Shown: positions 33,974 to 46,456, numbered from the stretch's first letter. The stretch is DNA of 64,000 nucleotides from Phyto melanocephala (GCA_941918925.1 OW799233.1:150442802-150506801); one strand, 5' to 3'. A program made the numbers and translations. Notes: generated by a model not told the origin, from the letters alone.

Positions 33974-35069
33974 CCTATACCTTTGTATAGGAAGTCGGAG
34001 ACATCTGAACAATAAATAACACTGAGTTTTATGGTTCTTCCTCTGTCACAAAACGTTGGTCCAGGCACCGCAAGCCTACTTATACCATCGTAGAGGAAAT
34101 CTGAGACATCTAAACAATCAAAATAAGTCTTATGGAACTAATCCAGTTACAAATAAATGATTTTATTTGGTACTCCTCCAATTAATCCAATTAAAATAAA
34201 AGCACGACGCCACACAATTAACCACGCGAGAGTGTGATGTAAAACTTTCGAAGTCAGATGAAAAGGGATTTGACCCGACTTGTTACTTTTTCTTATTTCT
34301 TAGGAAACAATTTTTGAGGCTACGGCTTAGACTTTGGTGTCGACAGAGTGTACTGACCACGCCCACTTAATGAAAACTTTATTTTATAGCAATTTGATTT
34401 AAATAACCTATTAATATAATATAGTTTTTATTGTGTGTATTTATTTTAAATCAAATACAACTGATAATCTATAAGACATTAGTTTAATAGTGAACAGACT
34501 TTAATACTCATAGTTTAAGTGTGACAAACGAAATGAGAATTATAAAAAGTTATTTAAAAGGATTCTATTAAATTTCTCAATAAGAAGTTACATATCACAT
34601 TATTAGTCGAGTCATTTCTAAAACTCTTCTTGGTAAGACAGACGATATTTAATAGTCATTTAAAAGTATGTTGTTCAGTAATAACAAGTCATTGGGTCTC
34701 ATGCAAAGAGACGAGTAAAAGCGTTGAAGGGCAGGTGAGCAATTGCTCGTAAGTCGAGTCAGATCAAACAGCAACTGCTTTTGCTCAATTTCGTATGCAT
34801 AAAAATGGGTTCAAAACAATTGCAATTACTTGAGCAAAGGGAGATAAAACGTCTAATTGTTATTAAAATGCAAACATGTCGTCAAGTGCAAGTGAAGTAG
34901 AAGTATTTGAAGTATTTGAATTTCTTGCTGTTTGTTGTTCGATATGATTTCCTTATTGCCATACATAATTATTGTTGTAATTGTCATTGATAAGGATATA
35001 ATCGTCTTTTAAAAATTTATGGAAAATGAAAGAACTGGCTATTACGTGGGGCGCTAACTCTGTCGATAC
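33974..35069. other. intergenic; two-copy ~115-bp tandem duplication at the start
   Basis: 33970-34030 and 34075-34135 are diverged copies (CCTATACCTTTGTATAGGAA and CTTATACCATCGTAGAGGAA, each followed by GAGACATCT.AACAAT and a TTATGG). The rest shows no gene. Confidence 0.5.
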
Positions 35070-35740
35070 ACGAATTTTGTATTGAGATATCGAAAATCTT
35101 TGCTTCAATTGCCGAAAAAACGACGTTCTATAATGACACGTTCCCTTGTAAACACTTTGTTAAATGTTTTTTCTTGTTAATTGTTGGGTTCCGGAATGGT
35201 GTCATTAGCCATGGGTATATTTAATAGACCTCATCCCCGAGAAGTTCGTTGCTTTTTGCATTATTGTACATACCTCGCTGCTTCGTAAAATGCGTGAGTC
35301 ATGAACTGAACCAGGCCGGGATATGTCGACGCTTGTAAAAAGTTCTTTTCCATCACAAGTTGCCTGCATATTTACAGAGTGGAAGCCTTTTCTACAACTA
35401 TACTTATCGCTTTGATTTGTGGGTTTTTTAATTTTTATATGTGTACAAACAATCACTCCAATTGCAAATGGACAGCAATAATTTGCTTGCCATTTCATTT
35501 GAGCATCTTTTATTTCATCTGCATCTTTCGGGAATTTTATCCACTCGCCTGCTTTAGCAGATATAAGTTTTGCAACATCCGCAATAGTTCTCGATACAGT
35601 TGATTGATGGACACCAATATCTGTGGTTATACCATTTTGGAATCTAGGATCTGCACCAAATCTTTAATACAGTCGAATTTTATCAATGTTGCTGAGGGCA
35701 CCACGACGTGTTTCTTCTGACTTCTCAAAAAAATAATTAG
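35070..35740 (-). pseudogene. PIF/Harbinger (HARBI1-like) transposase relic
   Basis: Minus-strand order: DIGVHQSTVSRTIADVAKLI (about 35620-35560), GEWIKFPKDADEIKDAQMKW (35550-35490), IGVIVCTHIKIKKP (35450-35410), RKGFHSVNMQATCD (35385-35345), RPGSVHDSRILRSSEV (35315-35270), then in another frame LLGDEVY and YPWLMTPFRNPTIN (35240-35190). These are the DDE-region motifs of Harbinger transposases. The first catalytic Asp (IGxIDCTHI) is Val, and frames are broken near 35250 and 35225, so it is inactive. Confidence 0.85.
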
Positions 35741-36626
35741 TCAACCACTAATTATCATCAAACTATCATCAAACCTATGTATGTATATATCATTTCATTA
35801 TTAATTTTATAAAAAAAAATAATAATTAAGAATACAAACCTGTATAATTTTTTATCCTCAGTTGCTAAATTTGCACAAAATATTCAGCCATGATTAATTT
35901 TTAGCAGGCTCAACAAAATTTGAGCAAGAGCTCACAAAAGAAAGCATGATACCCATTGTTGATAAAAAAACAAAAGCCTTGAAAAAATAAAGGAACAACG
36001 TGAAGTAAAAAGCAAATCTATTTTTTAAAATATCTCGTATTTATTGTTTTTTTTTTGTTATTTTTTAAAAATTATTTTTAATGCATTTTTAATAAATTAA
36101 ATAAATATTAACTTAAGTTTGTCAAATTTTTTTGGTTTTTGGGATGTTATTTGGTCGCGATGAGATAAAATTAGAAGAAGATAATCGTAAATAAAATAAA
36201 ACACAGTCTTAGAGGTAGAAAAAGAAATACAGAAAAGAAGAAAGAAGGAGCATCGTTAAGAAAAAGGATTTGGTAAAAGGGGAGACTAGAAAAAAAACTG
36301 AAAATAATGACTTGTATGGCTTGTCTCTTTCAAAGAGACTTGAGGTGATAAACATATACATATGTAAAAATAAATACAATAATTAAATTAATTTTTCTAC
36401 TGCTATTGAAAAAATAAATAATTTTTTCTAATTTTTTGTTTGCTGAGCACATTTTGGTTTTTAGATTTGTCCTGGTATAGCTATCGAAAGGCCACAAAGT
36501 GTTTTTCTTTTCAACCACTTAGTGATTAAGCTAAACGAAAAGAAAGCTAGCTGGATAGAGATTTATGATAAAACTCTAAACTTTGCTTTTCCACTTGATT
36601 TTGTGTTGATGGTGGAGGTAGAAAAT
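35741..36626. other. AT-rich intergenic downstream of the first Osiris gene
   Basis: The left part may hold the N-terminus of the Harbinger relic (a minus-strand MAEYFVQ near 35893). Nothing else was recognised; the Osiris 3' UTR should begin at 36626. Confidence 0.45.
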
Positions 36627-37531
36627 TTAAGAGGAGCTGCTGTAACTGTTGGAGGAACCAGTATTGCTGGAGCCGGAGTAGGACGAACTGCTGCTGGGGT
36701 GATAAGAACTATAGGCCATGTATTGGGCGTCAGAACGGGCATAGGGACCACCGCTCATGGGTTCCCAGCTGCTAGGATCATAAGAAGAGGCAGTTGAACT
36801 GGGTATGCCGTATTCAGCAGCCGGCATGGGTGGCATCATTGGCATCATGGTCATTTTCATACCGCCCAATTTTTGAATCAAATTGTAGATAAGGAATCCC
36901 AAAACCAGCTTAATAGCGATTTTAGACAAAATCAAAGCCTTAAAAGCTTTAAGTCCAATCAATGACATGAGGATGGGCATAACAACCTTCAATTTAAGTT
37001 TCATAAGTAACAACAAGGGCAAGAAGAGTTTGTCCTTTTTCTTATCACGACGAGCTGGAATAATAGAAACATAAAATTAAACAATATTTTTTACATATAA
37101 AGAACGACGTGTTCGCAGTTAAACTTACCTTCAGACTGGGAAATTTCTAAATCAAAACCACGATCAGCACGGTAGGACAAAACAGAGTTAGCGAACACAG
37201 TTTCGGGCAATTGTACACGAATTTCATTTGTGTTTAAGATACGAGCAACACGATCAGTAATAACTTTGTCGATAACGTCGTCATTAAAGGCACGGCCGCT
37301 AACATTTTCCTCAACACCCGTTATAGTATCTAAATAGGTTAACACCTTTTCCTTTAAACAGTGCATGCCATTGCTATTGAAACAGTTATCCACAATATTC
37401 GAGATGAGTTCGTCGGAGGTGTGAATGCGTGGCTCGGCCACATCATTATCAATGGCAGCAGCATTAAGGGGAGGTGAAGCGGCCAGTAATAAACAGCCTA
37501 CAGCAAAAAAGGATATAAAACGAAAAGCCAT
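36627..37531 (-). CDS. Osiris family (DUF1676) protein, two exons
   Basis: An insect Osiris protein of 276 residues; members are endosomal/secretory membrane proteins expressed in cuticle-forming tissues. Exon 1 is 37531-37129 (134 codons plus one base). The intron is 37128-37055 (GT-AG, phase 1). Exon 2 is 37054-36627, ending TAA. A signal peptide spans 1-25 ([20 protein letters not shown]...). The two spaced cysteines of the family are C50 and C58 in [21 protein letters not shown] basic stretch ARRDKKKDK (135-143) precedes the hydrophobic domain (about 144-195, [12 protein letters not shown] onward). The late tyrosine motif is [11 protein letters not shown] (244-254). A Ser-rich, Gly/Tyr/Asn-containing tail of about 22 residues ends the protein, and [15 protein letters not shown] precedes the motif. 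The specific Osi number cannot be assigned. A TATA box lies about 125 bp upstream. Confidence 0.94.
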
Positions 37532-37655
37532 TTCAACTATTTCTGTGAACTACTAATTTTTAAACCAGGTTTATTCCTTTAACTGTATTCTGCTACTGGT
37601 GTTCACAATGGAATTGATATAAAAACAATGATATCAGTTTCGACAACTACTGATG

Positions 37656-37662
37656 ATTTTAT
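37656..37662 (-). promoter_or_regulatory. TATA box candidate of the first Osiris gene
   Basis: The minus strand reads GTATAAAATCATCAG, about 125 bp upstream of the ATG at 37531. A start about 30 bp downstream would give a leader near 100 nt. Confidence 0.5.
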
Positions 37663-39027
37663 ACTGCCGCTCCCCCATACAATAAAACGCCACCATATAC
37701 CCCATGTACATAAAAACTTAAAAAAGCTAAAGTAAAAACAACTAAGACCAAAAAAATTTTACTCAAGAGCGTTAAAACCAAAAAAAAAACATCACAAGGG
37801 AAATTACAATAATTTTTAATCGTAACAAAATATGTACACATACATACATACACACATACGCGTATGCAACAATTGACCCAAGACTTTACGAAAGTATTCT
37901 TTTGTTTTTGTAATATTTTATTCATATTGGGAATATTGGGTAAAATATTTTTTATAAAAAGCAACAACAAGTTGTATATTTAAATTAATAATAATTTTTT
38001 TTTGAATATACTTTTATGTATGTATAATCTTACACTGAAATTTTTTGGTAATGACTTAAGTATAAAGCTTACTTTCTTTCGAACCTAAACGCAATTCTAT
38101 GCCAAAAATTTAAAATAGTAACAGTCAACAACTAATAAAGTAAATACAAGCAATCCAAGTCGATTGGTTTCATCATAATACAAATGCTTTACGACGACTT
38201 ACCCAGCAATTGCATTTCAATCCAAATATGGCTAAGAAAAAAAAACACTCTCACGCATGTGCTGATTTGTCGACTTTTTCCACTATGAACCGTTATTTAC
38301 TCAACTCGCACTTCTTGTTCAACAAACTTTTGATTTTACAATGTTGGGGCTCTTTTTATTGTCCATATTGAAATGATTAGTATTCAAAGCCTAATACTCT
38401 TACGATGTTCAATTACAAGTGACAATAATAAACTAACATAAAGTAAATAAAAAAAATATATATAAACACTTACATATTTAAAGACAGACTTAGGGACGGA
38501 CAGGTAGACGCAAGCAGACCAAAAAATACATCAAATTGCCAAACTGCGATAAATACACAAACAAAAATTTTATATTTGTACGTTGAGAAATTTCATTTTT
38601 TAATTCGTTTTTGTTATGGGTGTCAAAAAAAAAAAATATAAAAGAAATAATTATAATGCAACTAACTTTGAAATCAACAAAGAATTTAATTATAAACTTC
38701 AAAACGTTTTTGTTGTGTATATATATTTTACTACAATTTTGGGCTGCGAATTATGAATTGTTCATTGAGGTCTGGTCTCAAAAAGAAAAATTAATAAAAA
38801 ATTATATTGATACAAGAGACCCGAACCGGTTCCACACCGTTAAAATTTACATTTATAAATATAGTTGCCCACATATCTCCTTAAATGTGAATGTCATATT
38901 AAAAAAAAAAAAAATATTTGCAATGTAACGCATTATGGTTTTTTAACCTTGTTCTGGTAACTACAAATACAACACACAAAGGATCAGTGAGATTGGTCGG
39001 TCCAGGTCTTACAAGCATGAATTAATT
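37663..39027. other. AT-rich region upstream of the first Osiris gene, nothing recognised
   Basis: A CATACATACATACACACATAC microsatellite-like run occurs near 37840. A 105-codon plus-strand frame at 38611-38928 has no family motif and is not called. Confidence 0.45.
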
Positions 39028-39203
39028 GTAGGTAGGTAAGACAGGTAGCTGATGTTAAGCTTTCTCGGGTCTTTTTGGAATAGTAAGAATAGAATAGAAA
39101 AGAAAAGAAGAGAAAGAAAAGCAGACTAGTCCAGAGTCTCTAGCGGGAATTGAACACGCAACATGCAGACCAGTACACTACTGACTAGTTCACCATGACA
39201 CCC
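39028..39203 (-). mobile_element. tRNA-derived SINE (copy 1)
   Basis: The minus strand starts GGGTGTCATGGTGAACTAGT and has a B-box-like GTTGCGTGTTCAATTCCCGC. Then come AGAGACTCTGGACT, a pyrimidine-rich stretch and a 3' end CCTGTCTTACCTACCTAC. It aligns over its whole length with 46077-46272. Confidence 0.7.
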
Positions 39204-39231
39204 TCAATTCTTAGTATATAAAATATATTAT

Positions 39232-39660
39232 ACCCTTCACACGAGAGTGTAAAAGTTTGTAATTTCAACATATTCATTTAAGGCCGTCTGTCCGTGTGTA
39301 TGTTGAAATCCTTTTTGGGAAGTCCCCACATATACTTCAGACTACTATATGATATTACTTTATCAGATATTGTTTCGAGATTTTTGGTACTGAAAATCAG
39401 TAGCGAATGAACACGATTGCCTCTGTTTTTTTACCTAAACAATGACGGATTTTGCAGATCCTTTGGAACTTCTTGAAATGTTTGTTATGTTATGTTACTT
39501 TGGCAACATTTACAGAAGCTAAATTTCAAATTATCGTTCAGCTAAAACAACAACAAAAGCTAGCGGTCGCTAATACATACTTATTTACATGATGGTACAA
39601 GCTGTGTGAATGATATATAATAATTGGCATAGTCGAATATAGGGCTCTTACTTTTTTTAT
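39232..39660 (-). repeat. degenerate hairpin-ended dispersed repeat
   Basis: It begins TATACCCTTCACACGAGAGT, contains GGCCGTCTGTCCGTGTGTAT and TTGAAATC, and ends TGGCATAGTCGAATATAGGG then CTCTTACTTTTT. This is the long variant without A/T core; only part of the interior is recognisable. Confidence 0.65.
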
Positions 39661-40499
39661 TTTTATTCGGGTTATTACGCCCGCTTTTATGCAACAAAGC
39701 AGATCAAAGAGTGACAATTTTTTATTTCTTAAAAGACATAAGACATGTTTTGGAAAATCAAATTATGATTTTAAGTATTTTCCGATACTTATAGCACTAT
39801 GCAACAAGAAAAAATTCCGAAAATAATTACTATTCTTGATGATCCGTTATAGTCATTTTAGGGAAAAATTATAATTATTTTAAATTCTATTGTAAATATT
39901 GTTTACAATTTTTTGTTAATTTTTTTGGTAAAATTTGAGATTTCTAAAACGTTAAATTACGTCACCTTCAAGTCTTGCTAATATAGTTTTCTGATAAAGC
40001 CATTGGTTTAGCAGTTATTGAGGAATAAGTCGAATAAAATTTTTTTTTGGTTTAAATAATACAATATTTTAAATAAAAAAAAAAAAAATTAAAAAATAGA
40101 AAGCAACAAATAATGCTTTGTTTTTGTACTTGATCTTAAAGCTGCATGTATAAGAAATAAAAAAAATCTTGTTGCATGAAAATCAATGTATAAATTTTAG
40201 TTTTATTTCCGCCAAAGTAAAAGTACAAAAATTTTTTTTTTTTTGTAAAATAATAAAATTTTTAAATTTAAATAGTCATTATAAAATTAGAAAATAACAA
40301 ATAATTACTAGTTTTAGTACTTTGTCCCGTTAAAGTAAAAGTACCTAGTTTAGTACTTTGTGGCAAAAGGATAAATAAAATAATATTAACTCAAAAAATT
40401 AGCCTTATTGATCCAGCCGTTCTCCAGTTTTAATCGATTTTTATATATAGAGATTTAATTAAAAATAAAAAATAAAATATATATTTATGTTTTTGCCTT
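39661..40499. other. very AT-rich intergenic, nothing recognised
   Basis: Long A and T runs; no gene or repeat terminus. Confidence 0.5.
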
Positions 40500-41720
40500 A
40501 ATGAATTATCTTTATCAATTATCCACCTACGCATCACACCTATACCAGAGGTTTTTACTTAATAGCTCCAGTACAACAATAAAGATTGGTGGACGAGGCT
40601 TTTCTTTCTCTACTACACGGCATACAAATCTTAATTTATTAAAAAAGTGGATTTATTAGGTTTGCATATTAAGCCGACGATATGTTTCACCATCTATAAC
40701 AATACAGAAGTCAAATTATGTTTGAAGGCAATCTTGCTATTTGATCAACTAAGTAGCATTCGGTCATATATTTTTTTCCACTAACGCTTGTTTTATCCTG
40801 TTTTGAACGTTTTTTGTTGAATACACTCAGTATCTGCCTTGGACTGATGCCACCCATAAAACTTATATCTAATGCATTCCAGCTGGTGGTCTATTGCTAG
40901 TGCAAAACATTCAAATAATATATCCAGGCATGTTCTTCAAATATCATCATGCTCCTCAATTTTCATATTTAAAGTTGCCATGTCTTGATACAAATGCAGT
41001 TATCAGTAAAATGTCCTCTAGTTATATCTAAGTACTTTAAATGCACTCCTGTCAAGGTGCTGTTTAAGCATTATACGTCACTTAACATTTTAGGCTTACA
41101 GAGTCCTTTCAATAAAAGACCTTTGCCACCACCATCACATTACCAATTTGAAGTCCAAAATTTGAAGGCGTTACTCCTCAAATATTGCTGTCAATTTCAA
41201 CTTATCTGGCTACCTATTCTAGGCGCTTTTCAGCCAATGCTTGCTTTACTTACAATCGGTACAGGTTTTCTATGATGGTCTGTTTATATTTTGGCTGCTC
41301 ATAAAAGAAAGATATAATTGGTGAGACTAATACCACAAGCAAAGCATTATCTTAGCGTCATAGAAATTTGACTCTGGTATGGATTCAGTTCGTTAATCGA
41401 GCTGCAGATTCTATCACTTACACTTCCAGTTATTACAATGTATTCATTTTTCATAACAAGTAATGATCCGGACATTCCACTTTATTTTTAAGGTCTCTCG
41501 GCTTCAATTAGTATGACACTTAATTTCCCTGCTCTTGGATGAATTCTGCTGCTCGCAAAATTTTTGAAGTTGCTGCTAGAGTAGATCCTCACGAATTTGC
41601 AAGCTCTTACCTTGAAACTGATAAAATACATTCACCATTAGCTTTAGGGAGCAATCGATGTGATTCAAAGCATGTTTTTCGAAGTAAGGAAGGATCTTTG
41701 TTGGCATAATTTTCAACATT
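40500..41720. other. unrecognised, compositionally gene-like block
   Basis: Less A/T-run-rich than its surroundings. Fragmentary minus-strand frames look coding in style (for example SFMGGISPRQILSVFNKKRS followed by KKYMTECYLVDQIARLPSNI at about 40880-40715, and IISFFYEQPKYKQTIIENLY near 41300), but stops interrupt them. No family was recognised; a decayed gene or transposon is likely. Confidence 0.3.
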
Positions 41721-44396
41721 TTCGAAGCAAAATAAAAACTTTGTTGTTTATGCTATAATGTTCAATAACTAAAAACAAATGACAGATATGTACCTCTTAA
41801 ATTAACATATACGTTGTTAAAGACTTAAACTACGTTTAAAAGGTAGGATAAATAAAATATCGCATTTCGAAGTTACATATCCAACATTATTTACTGAATA
41901 TGTGTGCGTCATGGCACAATTTTAAATCATAAGGTTGAATTGTCATAGGAACGCACTGATTGAGCAAATTGATCGGGCGTCTTAAAAATAAGGATAACAA
42001 ATTTCGTTACACTGATAGACAGACAGACAGAGAGATAAATATATATAACGGGACGTGTGTACACAGTTTTTTAAAAATCGGATCAGAAAAAATTGCTTAA
42101 TATTCGAATTTTCGGATAATATAATAGTACTCTCACGGAAGTTTAATGTGTGTGCAAAGTTTTAAGCTGATCGGATGTCTTTAAATCATAGATGCTTGAA
42201 AATGTTTTGCAGCCGTATTGGTGAGAGAATTTTAAAGTACAGTGTTATGAAGAAGTAGGCGCACAGCTTTTATTGAAATTTTGTCACAAAAATTGTTTTT
42301 GTTTTTCAAAATGTATAATAATGCAGTTCACACAGAATTTACTTTTTTTAGTAGAACGAAAAAATAAGCGTAAGGATTTCCATTGAAATTTTATACAAAA
42401 AATAGTTTTGAGTGTAAAAATCTAATAATATTGCAGTAAAAACTGAATTTGTAATTTTTTTTTATTTGGTAAAATGGAAAATTTTCAATAAGCTTTGCTT
42501 TATTAAATTTTACTTTTTAAAAATAAAATATTTTTCTAGTTCTATCATAATTTTTTAACGCACTGTATATGAAAAACACAGCCGCTAAGTGTGTATACTA
42601 GCCACTGTCTCTTCGACTACTAAATTAAAGAAGAGTATAAAAAAGAGGTGGGACTTACAAATAATTATTTGGTAAAATGGGCCCCTTGAACCTATAAATT
42701 GCTAAAAAAAAATCTGTTGAAAGATTTATTATGTACAGGTGGGAGTAATAAAAGAGCATTTATTATGTTAAATTTACAAGAAGAGATGTCAGCTCATAAT
42801 GTCATATATTCTTAAAATTTAAAAATGTTTAAAATATCTTTAATTGTTATTGAAAATATTTTAAACATTTTTTAAATTTGTGACAATGATAATACGACAT
42901 AAGGGCACAACATGTGAATTTAGCAATAATGTCTTCCCCAAGTTTGTTTAAAATTACGGCCGAATTTTATGTGAACAATGCCAATCCAATAGAAAAAGTT
43001 ATTTAGGTTCTTCTTCTACTTTTTACACCAACAGCGTATTGACTCAATCAAATTTATTCATTCTAATTAACCAAATGTGTTACAAAAGCTTCATTACCTA
43101 ATAAAGTGAAAATATTTACTTCAATGTTGTTTTTTTTTGTTGTTGCATTTAATATACATATTTCGCTTTTATTGAAATTTCTAACCATCTAACACATGTG
43201 CACTCTACAATCACTGTACAATTGTATTGCTCAATGCGATATTATTTTTCTATACTTCTATACTAAACCAACTTTTTAAATGAGGTAAATAATGTTGAAA
43301 AAGGTTTTTGAATATAAAATCAAAGGCATGACATTTAATGTATGTCAAAATATGTGACACTTCGAACCACAAATATAAATACTTAGACTACCATCAACAA
43401 ATTGTAAATGGGTTACGAAAAAGATTTTTTTTGTCGTTAATTCAAATTGTGCTACTTATAATATGAAAGTGAAATTGCCGAGTGTTGATAGAACACATAG
43501 AATAAATTAAAAGTTGAAAAAATTACGTTCAAAGCTGTAAAAGAAATTCAAAAGATATATAAAATATTTTGATTCAATATAAAAGGAAATAACCTTAGAC
43601 TTTTCAATAAATTTAAGGGTAAAGTTCTAAAGAGCACAAATTAATTATACCTCATTGAATCAAATGAATTGAAGCAGGTGATTATTTTGTATCTCATTAT
43701 ACAAACCGCAACAACGAACAGTTGCTTTTAAATTATTGCTTAATGGCCTGTGCTGTATATACCTTTACTATTTCAACCTTAAGTAATACTGCGATTAATT
43801 TAATAATAGAAAAGTATTTTGTGTACTTACAGCCTTTTTACGCTTGAGCACATCGAAAAATTACAATTAAGGTTTTAACATCTTCCTAATATAAATTGTT
43901 TAATGTTCAGCATAACATATACATAAATATATATTTAAAGATCTTACCACGCATTTTGTCTTGCTGTATTTCTTTAAATAGACTTTGAATTAGATTTTTC
44001 TAGGCAAGTCGTCCTTTTTTGAATTTTATAGTCTTTATGCAGTTTTTTTTATAAGTTTTAGTTTTTGGCAAAATAAATGTTTTTAAATAAAATTGTTTTA
44101 AATAAAACCATTTCAAATTGTTTTCATGTTCTTGTTTAAGGTTTGGTTATATTCAAACAACTTAATCTATTTTTATGAGCCCTTCTCATTCAACACATCA
44201 CACTCGTTACAGACACATTATTTTCTTAGCTTTGTCAAGCCCATTTAGTTAATCTCGATTTTTGTCTGTTATCATACACAAGTTGGCAATTGAGTTACTC
44301 ACGCTTTATTTTAAATGTACTTAATTTTACAATTCAATTATATATAACAAATACTTAATTTGTAAAGGAGTTGCCACACTAATTGTTTTAATATCT
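41721..44396. other. AT-rich intergenic, nothing recognised
   Basis: 2.7 kb without readable frames, repeat ends or RNA genes. Confidence 0.5.
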
Positions 44397-44975
44397 TAAT
44401 AAAACTCTTCACCTATGGTTCCAAAGGTTACATAGAGCCATTCCGTCAGTAATTTTTCCAAACCAATTAAGTGAGTATATGTATTTTCTAAAAGCTTTAA
44501 CTCAATTGAATAATGTCCGTCTGTCCATGTGTTGGTTAAAATCAACTTTTTGAAGACCCCACCTGTCGCATCGATCTGTGTGTGGTATTTATCTTTTGGA
44601 AATATCCGGAATGAATCACTATTGAAATCCAGCAAAATTGCCCTAAAGCTTTCATAGATATGAGCAAATAAACACAATTGCGTCTGATTTTTCCCAAATT
44701 TTTATAATTCACAGACAAATTTGCAACTTTTATAGATATAATATGCCTCTATGGATATTTTTACAAAAAGTGAGCAAAGTTATAGGCAGAAATAATTGTT
44801 AAAAATATGTAATTTATTTGCTAAAGCATCTAATTAAGTTTTGGACACGCTAAAGACACTTAATATAAGCCGTAATCTCAGAAATTATTAGTGAGAAATA
44901 CTGGCAAATCGGTTAGAAACTAACTGAGATTTAAGCACAAAAATACAAATGCTTCTTTGTTTTTCCTAAGATATA

Positions 44976-45934
44976 CAAGGTGGGCCAAAAGAAGTGATCC
45001 AATATTGTTTGGCTCTCATTTTTTTTCTTAATGAAAAACTTGGATTCTGTTTTTTGATAATTTTTGTTTGAATCTTTAGAATTTTATAAGTCGAGAAGAT
45101 GATATCGGCCAAATGAGCTCCGTCCCAATTGATTGCTATACGGACTCGTTTAATGTCATTTTACATCATTTCGGCGAGAACTTCGGGCGACAGATTCTCG
45201 CACTCGTGTCAAATGTTGTCCTTGAGGGCTTCAAGGGTCTCGTGCTTGTTCACGTAAATACGGGTCTTCAAAAAACTCATAAAAAGTCTAAAATGGTTAA
45301 ATCAGGCGATCTTGCGGGCCAATGTCGCCAAATCGAGAGGGAACGACCCGGGAACGCCGCCTTCAGAATATCGGTTATGGCTCGCGCAGTATGTTCCGTT
45401 GCTCCGTCCTGTTGGAACCACATGTCTCCCAGTCCTAATTTGTTCAATAGCGGCAGAAAAAACTCGGCTAACATGACTATATAGCGCGCACCGTCTACTG
45501 ATGTCGTTTGACCAGCGGCGTCCTCGAAAAAAATTGCCCGATGACTCCTCCAGCGTAAACAGCGCACCATGCAGTCATTTTGAGCGGGTGTAATTTTCGG
45601 TGCCCCAGAAGCAATAGTTTTGGTTGTTTACGTAACCGCGGAGGTGGAAATTTTTTTGGTCCAAAAATCGTCGTCTGCGGCCTCGAGATTGAGGATGGCT
45701 TGGGCGTAGGGATTTGGCGAAGGATTTCGCGCTGCGCCAACACTACAGACGAATTGTTACGCAAAAAAATAGACACGATTATTCCGCGTTCTTGGGGAGT
45801 GTATTGCTTCATGACTTATTTACTTGTATTCTACATCTGTCAAGTTCGCATATCCTTAAACAGATTTGACATTAACCGCCATTTGCAAAAATAAAAGCGT
45901 CTTCCAATAGGGTGATGTCTTTTGGCCCACCTTG
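44976..45934 (-). mobile_element. 959-bp internally deleted mariner with TA duplication
   Basis: The ends are CAAGGTGGGCCAAAAGAAGT and the inverted TCTTTTGGCCCACCTTG, flanked by TA at 44974-44975 and 45935-45936. Roughly 1.3 kb is the usual length, so about 350 bp is missing from the transposase. A different mariner family from those at 8793, 13805 and 52173. Confidence 0.88.
45090..45812 (-). pseudogene. mariner transposase with central deletion
   Basis: It begins MKQYTPQERGIIVSIFLRNN (45812). After about 40 residues it joins to a later segment with KMTAWCAVYAGGVIGQFF (about 45584-45531). Then come DGARYIVMLAEFFLP and MWFQQDGATEHTARAITDIL (about 45430-45370), PARSPDLTILDFL and, after frame shifts, AHLADII at the C-terminus near 45105. 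The QQDGA...HTA motif with its catalytic Asp is intact, but the DEAHF-type first catalytic segment is deleted. Confidence 0.85.
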
Positions 45935-46076
45935 TATTATTGAAAGTTTACCTTTTTTAGCATCTTGACAACAACGTGGAGTGATATGGGTATCCAGAGA
46001 AATGGCTTGACTAGCAAAATATTATACACTAGGCAAATAAAATGCTGGGTATATTTTTTCTTAACCCTATCAATAT

Positions 46077-46272
46077 GGGTAGGTTGGTAGGTAGAACAGG
46101 CAGATGTTGTGCAGCTCACTTTGGTCCATTATATTGATCCCTTCGCTATACCTGAATAAAAGAACTAGAAGAGAAAGAGAATAAGGGGAGTCCAAAATCT
46201 CTGGCGGGAATCGAACCCGCAACCCCCAGACTAGCAATGCAGCACACTATTGTCTAGTCCACCGGGTCACCC
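46077..46272 (-). mobile_element. tRNA-derived SINE (copy 2)
   Basis: Minus strand: GGGTGACCCGGTGGACTAGA, then GTTGCGGGTTCGATTCCCGC with a perfect 5-bp TpsiC-type stem (GCGGG/CCCGC) and a GTTCGATTC B box. AGAGATTTTGGACT and a T/C-rich body follow, ending CTACCTACCAACCTACCC. No acceptor or anticodon stem can be folded, so it is a retroposon rather than a tRNA gene. Confidence 0.75.
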
Positions 46273-46456
46273 TTAATATGATTATGGGTATCAAGTAGAA
46301 AACAAAAATTTACTATTAGAAATGGTGTCAGAAATAATAAAGAAAAATGGTGTATAATGCTAAATCAGAAATCAAGTAAGATGTATTTACTGTGTACATG
46401 ATGGTGAAAGGTATTATCAGATTCGTCACGGTCAAATATAACAGTCCTACTTGTTA

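Larger units (their letters stand above)
44397..46456 (-). repeat. hairpin-ended dispersed repeat carrying a mariner and a SINE
   Basis: The left (3') part reads CTCTTCACCTATGGTTCC, then TGTCCGTCTGTCCATGTGTT and GGTTAAAATCAACTTTTTGA. The right (5') end reads TTATCAGATTCGTCACGGTC, then AAATATAACAGTCCTACTTGTT. Inside it sit the mariner at 44976-45934 and the SINE at 46077-46272. The parallel copy at 61559-62652 lacks both. Confidence 0.7.

Noticed and set aside
33670..34012. Several overlapping 60-95-codon frames
   Set aside because: Translations of the 38-bp GTATTTGAAATAC tandem repeat.
36522..36797. Gly/Ala-rich 91-codon plus-strand frame
   Set aside because: Antisense of the Osiris exon encoding the Ser/Pro-rich tail.
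38611..38928. 105-codon plus-strand protein
   Set aside because: Low-complexity, Lys/Ile/Asn-rich, no motif, no splice or promoter context; expected by chance in this composition.
45113..45484. 123-codon plus-strand frame
   Set aside because: Lies antisense to the mariner transposase remnant, which explains it.
46196..46272. tRNA gene on the minus strand (GGTTCGATTCCCGCC)
   Set aside because: Only the TpsiC arm folds; no acceptor or anticodon stem. A diverged second copy with a shared non-tRNA body shows a SINE.
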